IMG/VR virus record: IMGVR_UViG_3300049846_001631
Location: 1 to 44,338 of that record
Length of the DNA: 44,338 nt
Source of the DNA: a virus
Strand: one strand, 5' to 3'
The position numbers and the translations under genes are program-made. This document shows, one piece after another, positions 30,907 through 38,727 of this stretch (positions within the stretch are counted from its first letter, which is position 1; each line of letters begins with the position of its first letter). Below the pieces are notes generated by a model. It did no database searches. It was not told the DNA's origin and worked only from the letters and a program-made list of their open reading frames with translations.

Positions 30907-31322
30907 GTGCCGATACCGCTCGCATCACCAAGAAACCAGAAGACGGCAAGGACCGTAAGAAGGGGCACAAGGCTCGATTCCTAACGCGCCTATTCGAGAA
31001 CCAACCTCGCGCCAAACTTTCCGACGCGAAGCTCGCAGCTGAGTGTAAGAAAGAGTACCCGAACGTTAAGTCCGACTGGGAGAGTCGTATGTCGGCTTTC
31101 CGTCGCATCTACAACAAGGGGCATTTTTTCGGGCAGAAGAAAAAGCCTACCGTACCTGCCGTTCGCTACGACAACGACGGTAAGATTATGTTCCCAACGC
31201 CACCCGGACGCAAGCCTGGAGTGAAGCTGAAAAAGAACGCAGCAGACAAGAAGCCTGAAGCACGAACCACAGCACCGGCACAAACAACGGCAGCAAAGCC
31301 AGTGACCGTTAAGAAGTCGTAA
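30903..31322 (+). CDS. Basic hypothetical protein, probable nucleic-acid binding, 139 aa
   Basis: The protein is Lys-rich throughout. Residues about 20-85 include a helical segment that could fold as a small DNA- or RNA-binding unit. From about residue 90 it is a low-complexity tail of Pro, Lys, Ala and Thr, like the disordered tails of histone-like proteins. It is the last gene before a strong terminator. Function inferred only from charge. Confidence 0.65.
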   Translation: MSADTARITKKPEDGKDRKKGHKARFLTRLFENQPRAKLSDAKLAAECKKEYPNVKSDWESRMSAFRRIYNKGHFFGQKKKPTVPAVRYDNDGKIMFPTPPGRKPGVKLKKNAADKKPEARTTAPAQTTAAKPVTVKKS

Positions 31323-31329
31323 CCCTCGG

Positions 31330-31392
31330 CCCACCGGCATGGAGTCTTGCTCCTTTGTGCGCAGGGTTCCGCTCCATGTCGGTGGGTCTTTT
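31330..31392 (+). terminator. Intrinsic terminator after the small early genes
   Basis: A 15-bp stem with one G-U pair (CCCACCGGCATGGAG at 31330-31344 with CTCCATGTCGGTGGG at 31372-31386) is followed by TCTTTT. It ends the first block of early genes and separates it from the helicase/nuclease block, whose first gene starts 12 bp later. Read-through or an antitermination mechanism would be needed if no promoter lies between. Confidence 0.8.
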
Positions 31393-31403
31393 ACGGAACT
31401 CGT

Positions 31404-31580
31404 ATGAAATCACGCATACGCGACACGCAAGCATGTAGGAAACCACACACATGCAGTTACTGCAAACGAACAATCCCCAAAGGCGATCCGTGCTGGGAAT
31501 TGTCTATGCTTGAAGAAGCTATAGGCAAAACCTACGTACGTTCGATATACCGGTGCAGGCCATGTCGCCCCAAGGCCTAA
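31404..31580 (+). CDS. Small zinc-finger-like protein, 58 aa
   Basis: The ATG at 31404 lies just after the terminator; the longer frame crosses the hairpin. Two CxxC-type pairs are present (CSYC near residues 16-19 and CRPC near 52-55), with one further Cys in PCW. This is consistent with a treble-clef or zinc ribbon that binds nucleic acid. It has no close ribosome-binding site. It overlaps the next frame. Confidence 0.6.
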   Translation: MKSRIRDTQACRKPHTCSYCKRTIPKGDPCWELSMLEEAIGKTYVRSIYRCRPCRPKA

Positions 31581-31819
31581 GATGCTACGGCGGACCACTC
31601 GACGGTAAATGGATAGTACTACGTCCAGGAGTAGGTGAAGTTTTTATTAGTTGTCCCACTGATTTACTCTCAACTCCGGCAGAACACTGGGTGATACAAG
31701 AGACACCGGTATTATTCAGCAGCCGTGCCGATACTGGCCACATCGTAATGCTAAAAGGTAGGTACAAAGTGATCGAGCGACACACGCAAATACTTTCATG
31801 GCAAGGGTACGAGAAATGA
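31562..31819 (+). CDS. Hypothetical YGGPLDG-type small protein, 85 aa
   Basis: ATG 31562 is preferred over GTG 31553 because it is closer to a GCAGG site. The N-terminus has a RCYGGPLDGKW block that I have seen in small phage proteins of unknown function. It is beta-rich with no membrane span. It overlaps the zinc-finger gene 5' and the helicase gene 3' (ATGA at 31816-31819). Confidence 0.62.
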   Translation: MSPQGLRCYGGPLDGKWIVLRPGVGEVFISCPTDLLSTPAEHWVIQETPVLFSSRADTGHIVMLKGRYKVIERHTQILSWQGYEK

Positions 31820-33174
31820 ATCTTCGTCCAGCGTTACCGCACCAAGCTATCGCCCTAGCTTCTCCCCAATTGGAGAACGACTACGCCGGACTCTTCATGG
31901 ACATGCGCTTAGGTAAAAGCTTAGTGCTGCTCCGCTGGTTGAAGATGAAGGAAGCGACTAACACTTTACTGGTTGCTCCAGACCTGCCCTTAGCTGACTG
32001 GGAGTCGGAGTGCGAACGCGAGGAGGTTGCCTTCGAGCGCATACGAGGAACAAAAAAGAAACGATTGGAACGAGTAGAGTATTGGAAACGCAGAATACTA
32101 GATGCCGTTTACACGTACGGATACATCCCGTTCGTTGTAGCGGTGACCTACGAGACGTTGCGCGTTACGCCTGAGCTGCTCGAACTACCGTGGGATTGTG
32201 TAGCCCTCGACGAGTCGACGCACATTAAGAATCCCAAGGCAGCAATTACCAAGTTGCTACTACGCAAATGTAGTAACTTCCATAACCGTGCTGTGCTCGC
32301 TGGTCTACCGAGACCGCAAGGACCGATGGAGATCTTCACACAGATGCAGTTTTTGCTCGGTGGATCGTTCATGGGGCATAGCAATTTTTGGAAGTGGCGA
32401 GACAGGTTTTTCTTCCAAGCTGGCTACGAGTTCTTACCACGCAAAGGAGCAATGCAAGCCATCAAGGACGCAACCCACGAGCACGCAGTGGTAATGACAA
32501 AGGCTGAAGCCGGTATCACGCGCCATGTGGAACGTAAAACGCTACGCGCACCACTCGACAAGAAAGCTAACGATCTACAGAATAAGATTGTCACTGATTG
32601 GGCTGCTGAAGACTACAGCACGTTGTACGCTCCCGTGAAGTCTGGTTGGCTTGAACGCTTGGCTGGTGGGCATGATCCGAATTGGAATCGGATACCGTGT
32701 TGGAAGTACGATGCCCTGGTGGAATTCCTGGAGGAGTTGGGCGACGAGCAAGCCGTTATCTGGGCTCGGTTCAATAAAGAACAAGAGCGAGCGTACGAAG
32801 TACTCAACGACAAGGGATGGACGGCCGAAGTTCTGAATGGCTCTGTGGTACCTGAGCACCGCAAGTCCGTACTGAATAGATTCCGTGGAGGGAAGATCCA
32901 GTACCTAATCTGCCAGCCCATCCTTGTACGTTATGGTGTGGACCTTGCCAACGCCGACGTCAGTATTTACCTATCGAGCGATTACTCTCACCTCACCAGG
33001 AGACAGTCCGAAGAACGCACCAGCCATCCGATGAAGAAAAAGCCTACATTGATCGTAGACTTCATCAGCGAGGGTTCGGCCGATGAGATCGTGCATGAAG
33101 CCTTGCGCGACATGAAGGCTGATGCTTCGTGGTTCATGAACCGTGTGAAACTTAAACTAGGGAGAAAGAAATGA
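31816..33174 (+). CDS. SF2/SNF2-like DNA helicase, 452 aa
   Basis: The ATG at 31816 is coupled to the previous gene; the frame extends further 5' but overlaps it. Motif I is MDMRLGKS (G33-S35), motif II is LDEST (D132-E133), and a GLPRPQG motif III-like stretch follows. C-terminal motifs include ICQPILVRYGVDLANAD and the arginine-finger-like RRQSEERTSHP. This is the two-RecA-domain layout of compact SNF2-type helicases found in phages. It may act in replication fork or recombination steps with the nearby RuvC-like and Cas4-like enzymes. Confidence 0.85.
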   Translation: MNLRPALPHQAIALASPQLENDYAGLFMDMRLGKSLVLLRWLKMKEATNTLLVAPDLPLADWESECEREEVAFERIRGTKKKRLERVEYWKRRILDAVYTYGYIPFVVAVTYETLRVTPELLELPWDCVALDESTHIKNPKAAITKLLLRKCSNFHNRAVLAGLPRPQGPMEIFTQMQFLLGGSFMGHSNFWKWRDRFFFQAGYEFLPRKGAMQAIKDATHEHAVVMTKAEAGITRHVERKTLRAPLDKKANDLQNKIVTDWAAEDYSTLYAPVKSGWLERLAGGHDPNWNRIPCWKYDALVEFLEELGDEQAVIWARFNKEQERAYEVLNDKGWTAEVLNGSVVPEHRKSVLNRFRGGKIQYLICQPILVRYGVDLANADVSIYLSSDYSHLTRRQSEERTSHPMKKKPTLIVDFISEGSADEIVHEALRDMKADASWFMNRVKLKLGRKK

Positions 33175-33428
33175 ATGATTATCTGGAAGAAATAAATCGA
33201 CTACGTGCTAAGCTTGCAGAGGCACAGCAGGAGCGAGACGTAATGGAGCGGGAGCGTGGGCTACTGGCTGAGTCGCTTCCAGCATTACGTAGGATCCTCA
33301 ACCACGCCGATCCTGACTGTAGTATTTGCGGCGGCACAACTCAGGCGCATGGGCTTGGCCACAAACCGGCATGTCTTACTAGGCGCATCGACGCTGCCCT
33401 CACCCCGCCGAAGGAGGCGAGCGAATGA
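33171..33428 (+). CDS. Small coiled-coil/zinc protein, 85 aa
   Basis: Residues 1-40 form a charged helix with heptad features; residues about 48-70 have CSICGG, two His and a Cys in an order that could bind zinc. It overlaps helicase and RuvC-like genes (ATGA at both ends). It may be a partner of one of these enzymes; inference from neighbours. Confidence 0.62.
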   Translation: MNDYLEEINRLRAKLAEAQQERDVMERERGLLAESLPALRRILNHADPDCSICGGTTQAHGLGHKPACLTRRIDAALTPPKEASE

Positions 33429-33934
33429 GTAGTGTGTGGCTCAGTATTGATCCAGGTCTCGGAGGTACTGGTTACGCTATATGGGAAACCGGTACGCCTT
33501 CACGGCACTACAAGAAAGCTCTGCTGTACTCAGGACAGGTGAGTTGCTCTATTGGAGACGATAGTGTAGTCGCACGGGCTTCAGATATAGCCAGAGAGCT
33601 GGTATATCAAATCGTACAAAACATCTCTGTAGATGAAACTGTTAGTCGTGCGTACGTAGAAGAGCCTGCGTATATGGGCGGACCGACAGCTCGACGTGGG
33701 GACTTAGTCAAACTGACACTGACAGCAGGCATAATAGTAGAGACCGTACGTGAGAAATTCAAATGCCCTATAAATATGGTCCGTGTGATTGACTGGAAGG
33801 GTAACGCACCTAAAGAAATTATTGCGAAGCGTGTGTGCCATCTAATGGGTTGGTCCGTTGATAGCGTTAAGAAAGATAACCATAAGCTCGACGCTGTAGG
33901 TATCGGGCTTCACTGCTTAGGAGTATTCAAATGA
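33425..33934 (+). CDS. RuvC-like Holliday junction resolvase, 169 aa
   Basis: This is an RNase H-fold enzyme. The first catalytic Asp is in SIDPGLGGTGYA (D9), the conserved acidic residue is in AYVEEP (E79/E80), and the C-terminal acidic residue is in HKLDAVGIG (D156). The fold order and size (about 160-180 residues) match RuvC. The role would be cutting branched DNA before packaging or during recombination. A GAAGGAGG site precedes the start. Confidence 0.85.
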   Translation: MSSVWLSIDPGLGGTGYAIWETGTPSRHYKKALLYSGQVSCSIGDDSVVARASDIARELVYQIVQNISVDETVSRAYVEEPAYMGGPTARRGDLVKLTLTAGIIVETVREKFKCPINMVRVIDWKGNAPKEIIAKRVCHLMGWSVDSVKKDNHKLDAVGIGLHCLGVFK

Positions 33935-34092
33935 AAGTGCTAGTTAAGAAAAAGAGAAGAAACAATATCGTAATCACAGTAGCAGGAAAGCGATTTTTCT
34001 GCCGTCGTGGATGTAACGTATTTAACAATCCTACGAACGATGCGAAGTTGTACGAGTGCAACTCATGCAAAGTTCAATACAAGGGGGAATAA
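33931..34092 (+). CDS. Small zinc-ribbon protein, 53 aa
   Basis: This 53-residue frame starts at the ATGA overlap with the RuvC-like gene and ends at the start of the nuclease gene (TAATG at 34090-34094). The N-terminus is Lys/Arg-rich; Cys residues near 24 and 28 and a later CNSC motif (about 43-46) make a four-Cys zinc-ribbon pattern. Likely nucleic-acid binding. Supported by tight coupling on both sides. Confidence 0.6.
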   Translation: MKVLVKKKRRNNIVITVAGKRFFCRRGCNVFNNPTNDAKLYECNSCKVQYKGE

Positions 34093-35108
34093 TGAATGCA
34101 TTCAAACTAACGAACCCGTTACGTAACCGTAACAACGCTACGTACAAGTACGATCCTCGCGAGCACGGTGTTAGCCAGTCGATGCTTGAAGCGTGGTTGG
34201 TATGCCGTGAGAAATCTCGCCTTAGCACGTTGTTAGGCTGGTCGAGTTCTGGTGCCAGCAAGCCGTTGACCTTCGGAGATCTTTCCCACGGTATCCTGGA
34301 GAGGGTGTACAACGGGGTACGTTCGAAGAAGGTGCGCAACCTTAAGGACGCTGTGGCTATGGTCCCGCACGCGGCAGTACAAGCACGTGACGCGTTCTTC
34401 GCAGCACAACCACGGGTACTAACGTCTACCAAGGATCTGGTGGAGGAGTGCCTTGCTATTTTGCTCAAGCAGATGCCGCTTTACTTCGACAAGTGGATAA
34501 AAGAAGACCTAGCTGTCGAGTGGATCTTGGTGGAAGATAAGTTCGCAGTACCTATCAAAACAAAGTGGGGAAACATACCGATGGTGGGTAAGTTTGACGG
34601 TGTGATTAAGCGCAAGGGGAAGGTTGGCGTGTTCGAGACCAAGAATAAGTCACAGTGGTCCGCTGAGCTGCTCGACTTGCTACCACTGGACCTGCAATTG
34701 AGTTACTACATCGCTGCGTGTCACCACAAGAAACTTGATCCGTCGTTTGCCCTTTACAACTTAATCCGTCGCCCAGGCGAGCGTAGAAAAGTAGACGAAC
34801 CGTTGAAGGTGTTCGCAGAACGCATAGAGCAGAACATAATAAAAGAACCAAGTCATTACTTTGAACGCTACGATGAGCAGCTGACACCCAAGGATATAAA
34901 AACATACTGCGCCAGGGCAGAAGCTCTCGTCCAGGGATTCGCGCAATGGTACTTTGAAGCTCCACACGACGACCGGGACTTGATGTGGAATTCGTTCAGC
35001 TGCGAGAATAAGTACGGTGTGTGTAGCTTGTTACCAATTTGCGCTAAGGGAGACTTCGACGGGCACTATATCCGCCAGCATGTGTCGCCAGAATTGGCTA
35101 CCAAGTAG
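34092..35108 (+). CDS. Cas4/RecB-like PD-(D/E)XK nuclease with Fe-S cysteines, 338 aa
   Basis: The start at 34092 uses the TAATG overlap and an AAGGGGG site. The nuclease core is GKFDGVI (D169) and VGVFETKNK (E182, K184). An N-terminal Cys (C38, in LVCREKSR) and three C-terminal Cys near residues 305-325 (C-x7-C-x5-C) match the four-Cys iron-sulfur arrangement of Cas4/AddB-type nucleases. Such enzymes resect DNA ends 5' to 3' in phage recombination. With the SSB-like and Sak4-like proteins downstream it makes a plausible recombination set. Confidence 0.82.
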   Translation: MNAFKLTNPLRNRNNATYKYDPREHGVSQSMLEAWLVCREKSRLSTLLGWSSSGASKPLTFGDLSHGILERVYNGVRSKKVRNLKDAVAMVPHAAVQARDAFFAAQPRVLTSTKDLVEECLAILLKQMPLYFDKWIKEDLAVEWILVEDKFAVPIKTKWGNIPMVGKFDGVIKRKGKVGVFETKNKSQWSAELLDLLPLDLQLSYYIAACHHKKLDPSFALYNLIRRPGERRKVDEPLKVFAERIEQNIIKEPSHYFERYDEQLTPKDIKTYCARAEALVQGFAQWYFEAPHDDRDLMWNSFSCENKYGVCSLLPICAKGDFDGHYIRQHVSPELATK

Positions 35109-35184
35109 AATTTTAATTAGGTGCAGCGAACCAAAATTTGGTGCGCATGCTCCGCGTCCAACCTAACCGCGAGGAGAACATCGC

Positions 35185-36336
35185 GTGAGTACTGAAAACA
35201 AAAACAACTCAATGTACGACGACGCCTGGCATCGTCCGCACGCAGATCACAAAGGGGAATTCCCAACTGTGACTACGACGGTCGGACCGGAGTCGCTCAA
35301 AGTAACGCTCAACAGCTGGGGACCGAACGACGGTAAACTTCTGTCGACGATTTACAATCAAGCACAATCGAACTGGGGCGAGTCACCATCGTACCTGAAC
35401 AACGACAAGGAGCTAACCCCAAGCCAGCTTAATGTCGTAGAGCAAATCCTGGCTGGCAAGCATTTGCAGAACGCTCTCGAAGTTATCAGCTTCGCGTTCA
35501 CCGTCGAGGGATGTACCCGTGCTTGTACCCATGAGATGGTTCGCTCTCGCGTAGGGGCAAGCTTCGCACAGCATGGTGGTCGCGACAACGATTGGCGTCA
35601 CCGTGGATGGACTATGCCGGAGACGGTTGATAGAATGATTAAAGTACAGCAAGACGCACTACATCCAGAATTGGTGTCGTGCGGGAATGGGCAAACGTTT
35701 ACGAATTTCATGCGTCACTACTTGGAAGAAGCCGGACTGATTTTAACGCACGACTTCGAGTCGCAGCTGTTGGAGCGTTGGAGTGACGGTGGTAGGATGC
35801 ACGCATACCTGATGCTTACGCTGACTATGCAGAAGTGCGCGTATGCTGCTATGGTTGACGCTGGTGTGCCTTGGCAGGACGCTCGACGGATACTAGGCAT
35901 CGGACATCAGACCTACATTCACGCGAACTATAACTTCGTCGCGTTACGTGGTGTATTGGCGCACCGATTGGAGCATATGGCTGTGGACTGGGAGATTGAT
36001 TGCGTAGCACAATTAATGATGCGTGAGATCTGGTTGCATTGCCCACGAATTATCGCTCGCGCATTGGGGAGCCACTCCGACAAAGCTGGCGTGAACAAGT
36101 TCGCAAATTTATACTCGTGGCCACCGAACGGTAAGTGGCCAAACCCAAAAGACCATGACGAGAATCGTAAGAATACATTCAACCGTCTGCAGGGTCCGTT
36201 TTTCGTACTGGATCCACGTTGCTTAGTCCAAGCAGACCGACCGGTAAGCTGGATTAAGACGAACGGAATCTTCCCGCACAAAGAGTACAACACTCTGGCG
36301 TTGGAAGTACAAGAAGAACTCAACCGGAGATACTAA
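35185..36336 (+). CDS. ThyX-like flavin-dependent enzyme with diverged signature, 383 aa
   Basis: The overall layout resembles ThyX: a helix with RAC.HEMVRSR, a RSRVGASFAQHGGR segment at the signature position, and a C-terminal VPWQDARRILG then NFVALRGVLAHRLEHMAVDWEI block. In classical ThyX the signature is RHR..S; here the His is Ser and one residue appears inserted before SFAQ. The protein is also longer than typical ThyX (about 220-300). It may make dTMP, or modify a different deoxynucleotide. The GTG start has a GAGGAG site. A 13-nt near-palindrome (35130-35142) lies in the 76-bp gap before it. Confidence 0.65.
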   Translation: MSTENKNNSMYDDAWHRPHADHKGEFPTVTTTVGPESLKVTLNSWGPNDGKLLSTIYNQAQSNWGESPSYLNNDKELTPSQLNVVEQILAGKHLQNALEVISFAFTVEGCTRACTHEMVRSRVGASFAQHGGRDNDWRHRGWTMPETVDRMIKVQQDALHPELVSCGNGQTFTNFMRHYLEEAGLILTHDFESQLLERWSDGGRMHAYLMLTLTMQKCAYAAMVDAGVPWQDARRILGIGHQTYIHANYNFVALRGVLAHRLEHMAVDWEIDCVAQLMMREIWLHCPRIIARALGSHSDKAGVNKFANLYSWPPNGKWPNPKDHDENRKNTFNRLQGPFFVLDPRCLVQADRPVSWIKTNGIFPHKEYNTLALEVQEELNRRY

Positions 36337-36337
36337 C

Positions 36338-37210
36338 ATGCCTATCGTCAGCAAGGTCGGCTCGAAAAAGCCGATCGCAGGGGTAGTCGCCCCTTTCACA
36401 TTACCCACAACCAAGAATGTACCGTCGGTCGAACTACTCGACTACAGCATTCTGCTTTACGGAGGGAAGAAGATCGGAAAGACGTCTCTTGCTGGGCAAT
36501 TCCCGGACGCGTTGTTCCTGGCGTTAGAACCCGGAACAAAGGCCTTACGAGTTTACTCCGTGCCCGTACCAGATTGGACCGCGTTCTGCAAAGCCATCGA
36601 CGCTCTCAAAGCAGACAAGTCCAAACGGTATCGTACTGTGGTGATTGACACCGTGGACGTGGCTTATGGACTTCTGTATCAGCAGGTGATGAATGAGCGT
36701 GGCATAGCCCACCCCAACGACGAGAAAGACCACGGTGCAACGTGGGGTGAGATTCGTCGCCGCTTCCGTGAGCAGATGCTGAAGGTTCTCAATCTCAAAA
36801 TGGGTGTGATATTTATCAGTCACGAGACCGAAAAAGAATTCGAGCAAAGTGATGGTAGCGTTGTTGATCGCAAGCAACCGACAATGTCGAAGCAAGCAAT
36901 GGAAGAAGTAGAAGGTCTGGTGGATGTGGTAGCCCACTACCACTACATCGGATCACAACGAGCACTCCGGATAGATGGTCTGGAAACCGTAGTCGCCGGA
37001 GCACGGTTAGAAGAGAACTTCGTCCGCAAGGGAGGAAGTCCTCGCTCCCCAGGAGATCGCATCCAAGTGATCCCGATGGGGTTGACCGCGAAGGAAGCGT
37101 ATAACAATTTCGTAAAGGCTTTTCAAAACGAGCAGGAGAAACCTGATCCGTTTGAGAAGCCAGTCTCTGTGAAGCCGAAGACGAAGGTCGTCGTAGGCAA
37201 GAAAAACTAA
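36338..37210 (+). CDS. Sak4-like RecA-type ATPase, 290 aa
   Basis: A single RecA-like ATPase domain with Walker A GGKKIGKT (42-49) and Walker B VVIDTVD (about residues 102-108). It then contains a HETEKEFE segment and a C-terminal part ending in a Lys-rich tail. Size and order match Sak4-type single-strand annealing/recombinase ATPases of phages. The following gene encodes an SSB-like protein, the usual partner. Start ATG with GGAG upstream. Confidence 0.78.
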   Translation: MPIVSKVGSKKPIAGVVAPFTLPTTKNVPSVELLDYSILLYGGKKIGKTSLAGQFPDALFLALEPGTKALRVYSVPVPDWTAFCKAIDALKADKSKRYRTVVIDTVDVAYGLLYQQVMNERGIAHPNDEKDHGATWGEIRRRFREQMLKVLNLKMGVIFISHETEKEFEQSDGSVVDRKQPTMSKQAMEEVEGLVDVVAHYHYIGSQRALRIDGLETVVAGARLEENFVRKGGSPRSPGDRIQVIPMGLTAKEAYNNFVKAFQNEQEKPDPFEKPVSVKPKTKVVVGKKN

Positions 37211-37234
37211 CCCATCAACACCAAGGAGTATACC

Positions 37235-38098
37235 ATGGGTAAGCTAGGCATCAAAATCAACAAGAACGTCTTCTCATCCGGAGCGAAGAAATTCGCCGAG
37301 GGTGATCAATTCGACAACGTACAACTTCCGAACGGTCGTTATATCGTTGCGTTCGTAAAAGGACGTGCGGTCGAAGCGAAAGGGAAGCCGAGCGTAGTGC
37401 TGGACTTCATCGTCGGGAAGGACCACGAAGAGTTTGCTGGCCAGCGTGGCAGCATTTTCTACAACCTTAGTGAAGAACATTCCGTTTGGTTGTTCCGAGC
37501 TCTGGCTAAGCTGGGCTTTGAAGTCGACTCGCTCGACGAAGAAGGTCTCGCGGAAATCCTGGAGCAGTTGGAGGCTTCGCCGGTCGTCGCTCGTATCGTA
37601 GCGAAGGAGAAGGATGACTTCACGAACTACAACATCGACAAGAAGGTCGATCGCGATATCTCTGAAGTGATGCCTGAAGGTGCTGCTGCGGAAGCAACGG
37701 AAGAGCAGGAGCAAGAGCAGGAAGAGGAGACGAAGGAAGAACCGGAAGGCGACGACCTGGCTGAATTGTCACGGGACGAACTGAAGAAGATCCTCACCAA
37801 AGAGAAGATCGACTTCAAGGTATTCAAGAACACCGAGGACGATGCCATTCGTGACGCCATCCGCGAGGCTCGTGGCGGTAAGCAAGAAGAAGAGCAGGAA
37901 GAGGAAGAGACCAAAGAAGAAGAACCGGAAGGCGAGTCAGTTGAGCTGAAGGTCGGCGATAAGTGCACCGTGACCCATCGTGGTAAAGAACACGCTGGTG
38001 CCAAGGTGAAGAGCATCGACGAAAAAACTGGCAAGATCAAGGTGGAGCTCAAGGACAAGACGGTCGTGATCGTGACCGCAGAGCAAATCACCGTTTGA
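37235..38098 (+). CDS. SSB-like protein with acidic linkers, SAP/HeH-like and KOW-like modules, 287 aa
   Basis: Residues about 1-140 resemble phage SSB/DUF669-type single-strand DNA-binding proteins (OB-like strands with a long helix). Then come a Glu/Gln-rich acidic linker (about 155-175), a LSRDELKKILTKEKIDF helix pair typical of SAP/HeH modules (about 180-215), a second similar acidic linker (about 220-235), and a C-terminal KOW-like beta domain. The two acidic stretches share EEETKEE-PEG. The stop codon TGA (38096-38098) overlaps the first stem of ribozyme 2. Confidence 0.68.
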   Translation: MGKLGIKINKNVFSSGAKKFAEGDQFDNVQLPNGRYIVAFVKGRAVEAKGKPSVVLDFIVGKDHEEFAGQRGSIFYNLSEEHSVWLFRALAKLGFEVDSLDEEGLAEILEQLEASPVVARIVAKEKDDFTNYNIDKKVDRDISEVMPEGAAAEATEEQEQEQEEETKEEPEGDDLAELSRDELKKILTKEKIDFKVFKNTEDDAIRDAIREARGGKQEEEQEEEETKEEEPEGESVELKVGDKCTVTHRGKEHAGAKVKSIDEKTGKIKVELKDKTVVIVTAEQITV

Positions 38099-38157
38099 TA
38101 CGCTGATGAGCCCGAAAGGGCGAAACCGATCGAGGCTCCCCTTGGTCGGTACGTATC
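38097..38157 (+). ncRNA. Candidate type I hammerhead ribozyme 2 (textbook core)
   Basis: Stem I is GATACG (38097-38102) with CGTATC (38152-38157). Core CUGAUGA is at 38103-38109. Stem II is GCCC/GGGC with GAAA loop (38110-38121), then core GAAA (38122-38125). Stem III is 11 bp with two G-U pairs (38125-38135 with 38140-38150, CUCC loop). The GUA site predicts cleavage between 38151 and 38152. All consensus core bases are present. The first stem begins in the stop codon of the SSB-like gene and the cut leaves 24 nt before ATG 38176. Confidence 0.92.
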
Positions 38158-38175
38158 TATCAACTGGAGGATTCC

Positions 38176-38727
38176 ATGCACCCAGACCGTAACGCCAAGC
38201 GAGTGTATCTCGCTGGTCCTTTCTTCAACGCAGCGCAGATCGCACTGATCCAGGAAGTTGAGGATGCGCTCGCCGCGATGAACATCCCGACTTTCTCGCC
38301 AAGAAAGATGGCACTGAACGACAAACCAACCACAACCAAACCTACACCGGAGCAAGCTGCGCAGATATTCCGCAAGGATTACGAAGAGATAACCAAGAGC
38401 ACGCACGTAATCGCTGTGCTCGATTGGGCTTTGAATCCTGGTGTCTCTCTTCGCTTGTGCAAGAACGACGTAGGTGAGGATGGTCCACTACAACCTATTA
38501 GCGATCACCTGTCGCTACCGGATGCTGGTACGGTGTGGGAGATGGGCTGCGCGTACGCGTTGCGCGTGCCCGTATACCTTTACACACAGAACCCTGCAGC
38601 CAAGTTGAACTTGATGCTGTCGCAGTCAGCACGTGGCGTTCTGTACGGAATCGATCACCTGAAGACATTCCTTGGTGCTGGTATGGATGAAGATCTTCTC
38701 TCACCGTGGAAAGGAGAGCACCGATGA
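38176..38727 (+). CDS. Nucleoside 2-deoxyribosyltransferase-like protein, 183 aa
   Basis: The N-terminal KRVYLAGPFF (8-17) and the catalytic-region PDAGTVWEMGCA (D116, E122) are the hallmark blocks of nucleoside 2-deoxyribosyltransferases, which exchange bases on deoxynucleosides or cleave them. An insertion rich in Pro/Thr/Lys (about 48-62) is present. The start has GGAGG 5 nt upstream and is the first gene after ribozyme 2. Together with the HD nucleotidase and kinase that follow, it belongs to a deoxynucleotide salvage or remodelling cassette. Confidence 0.85.
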   Translation: MHPDRNAKRVYLAGPFFNAAQIALIQEVEDALAAMNIPTFSPRKMALNDKPTTTKPTPEQAAQIFRKDYEEITKSTHVIAVLDWALNPGVSLRLCKNDVGEDGPLQPISDHLSLPDAGTVWEMGCAYALRVPVYLYTQNPAAKLNLMLSQSARGVLYGIDHLKTFLGAGMDEDLLSPWKGEHR

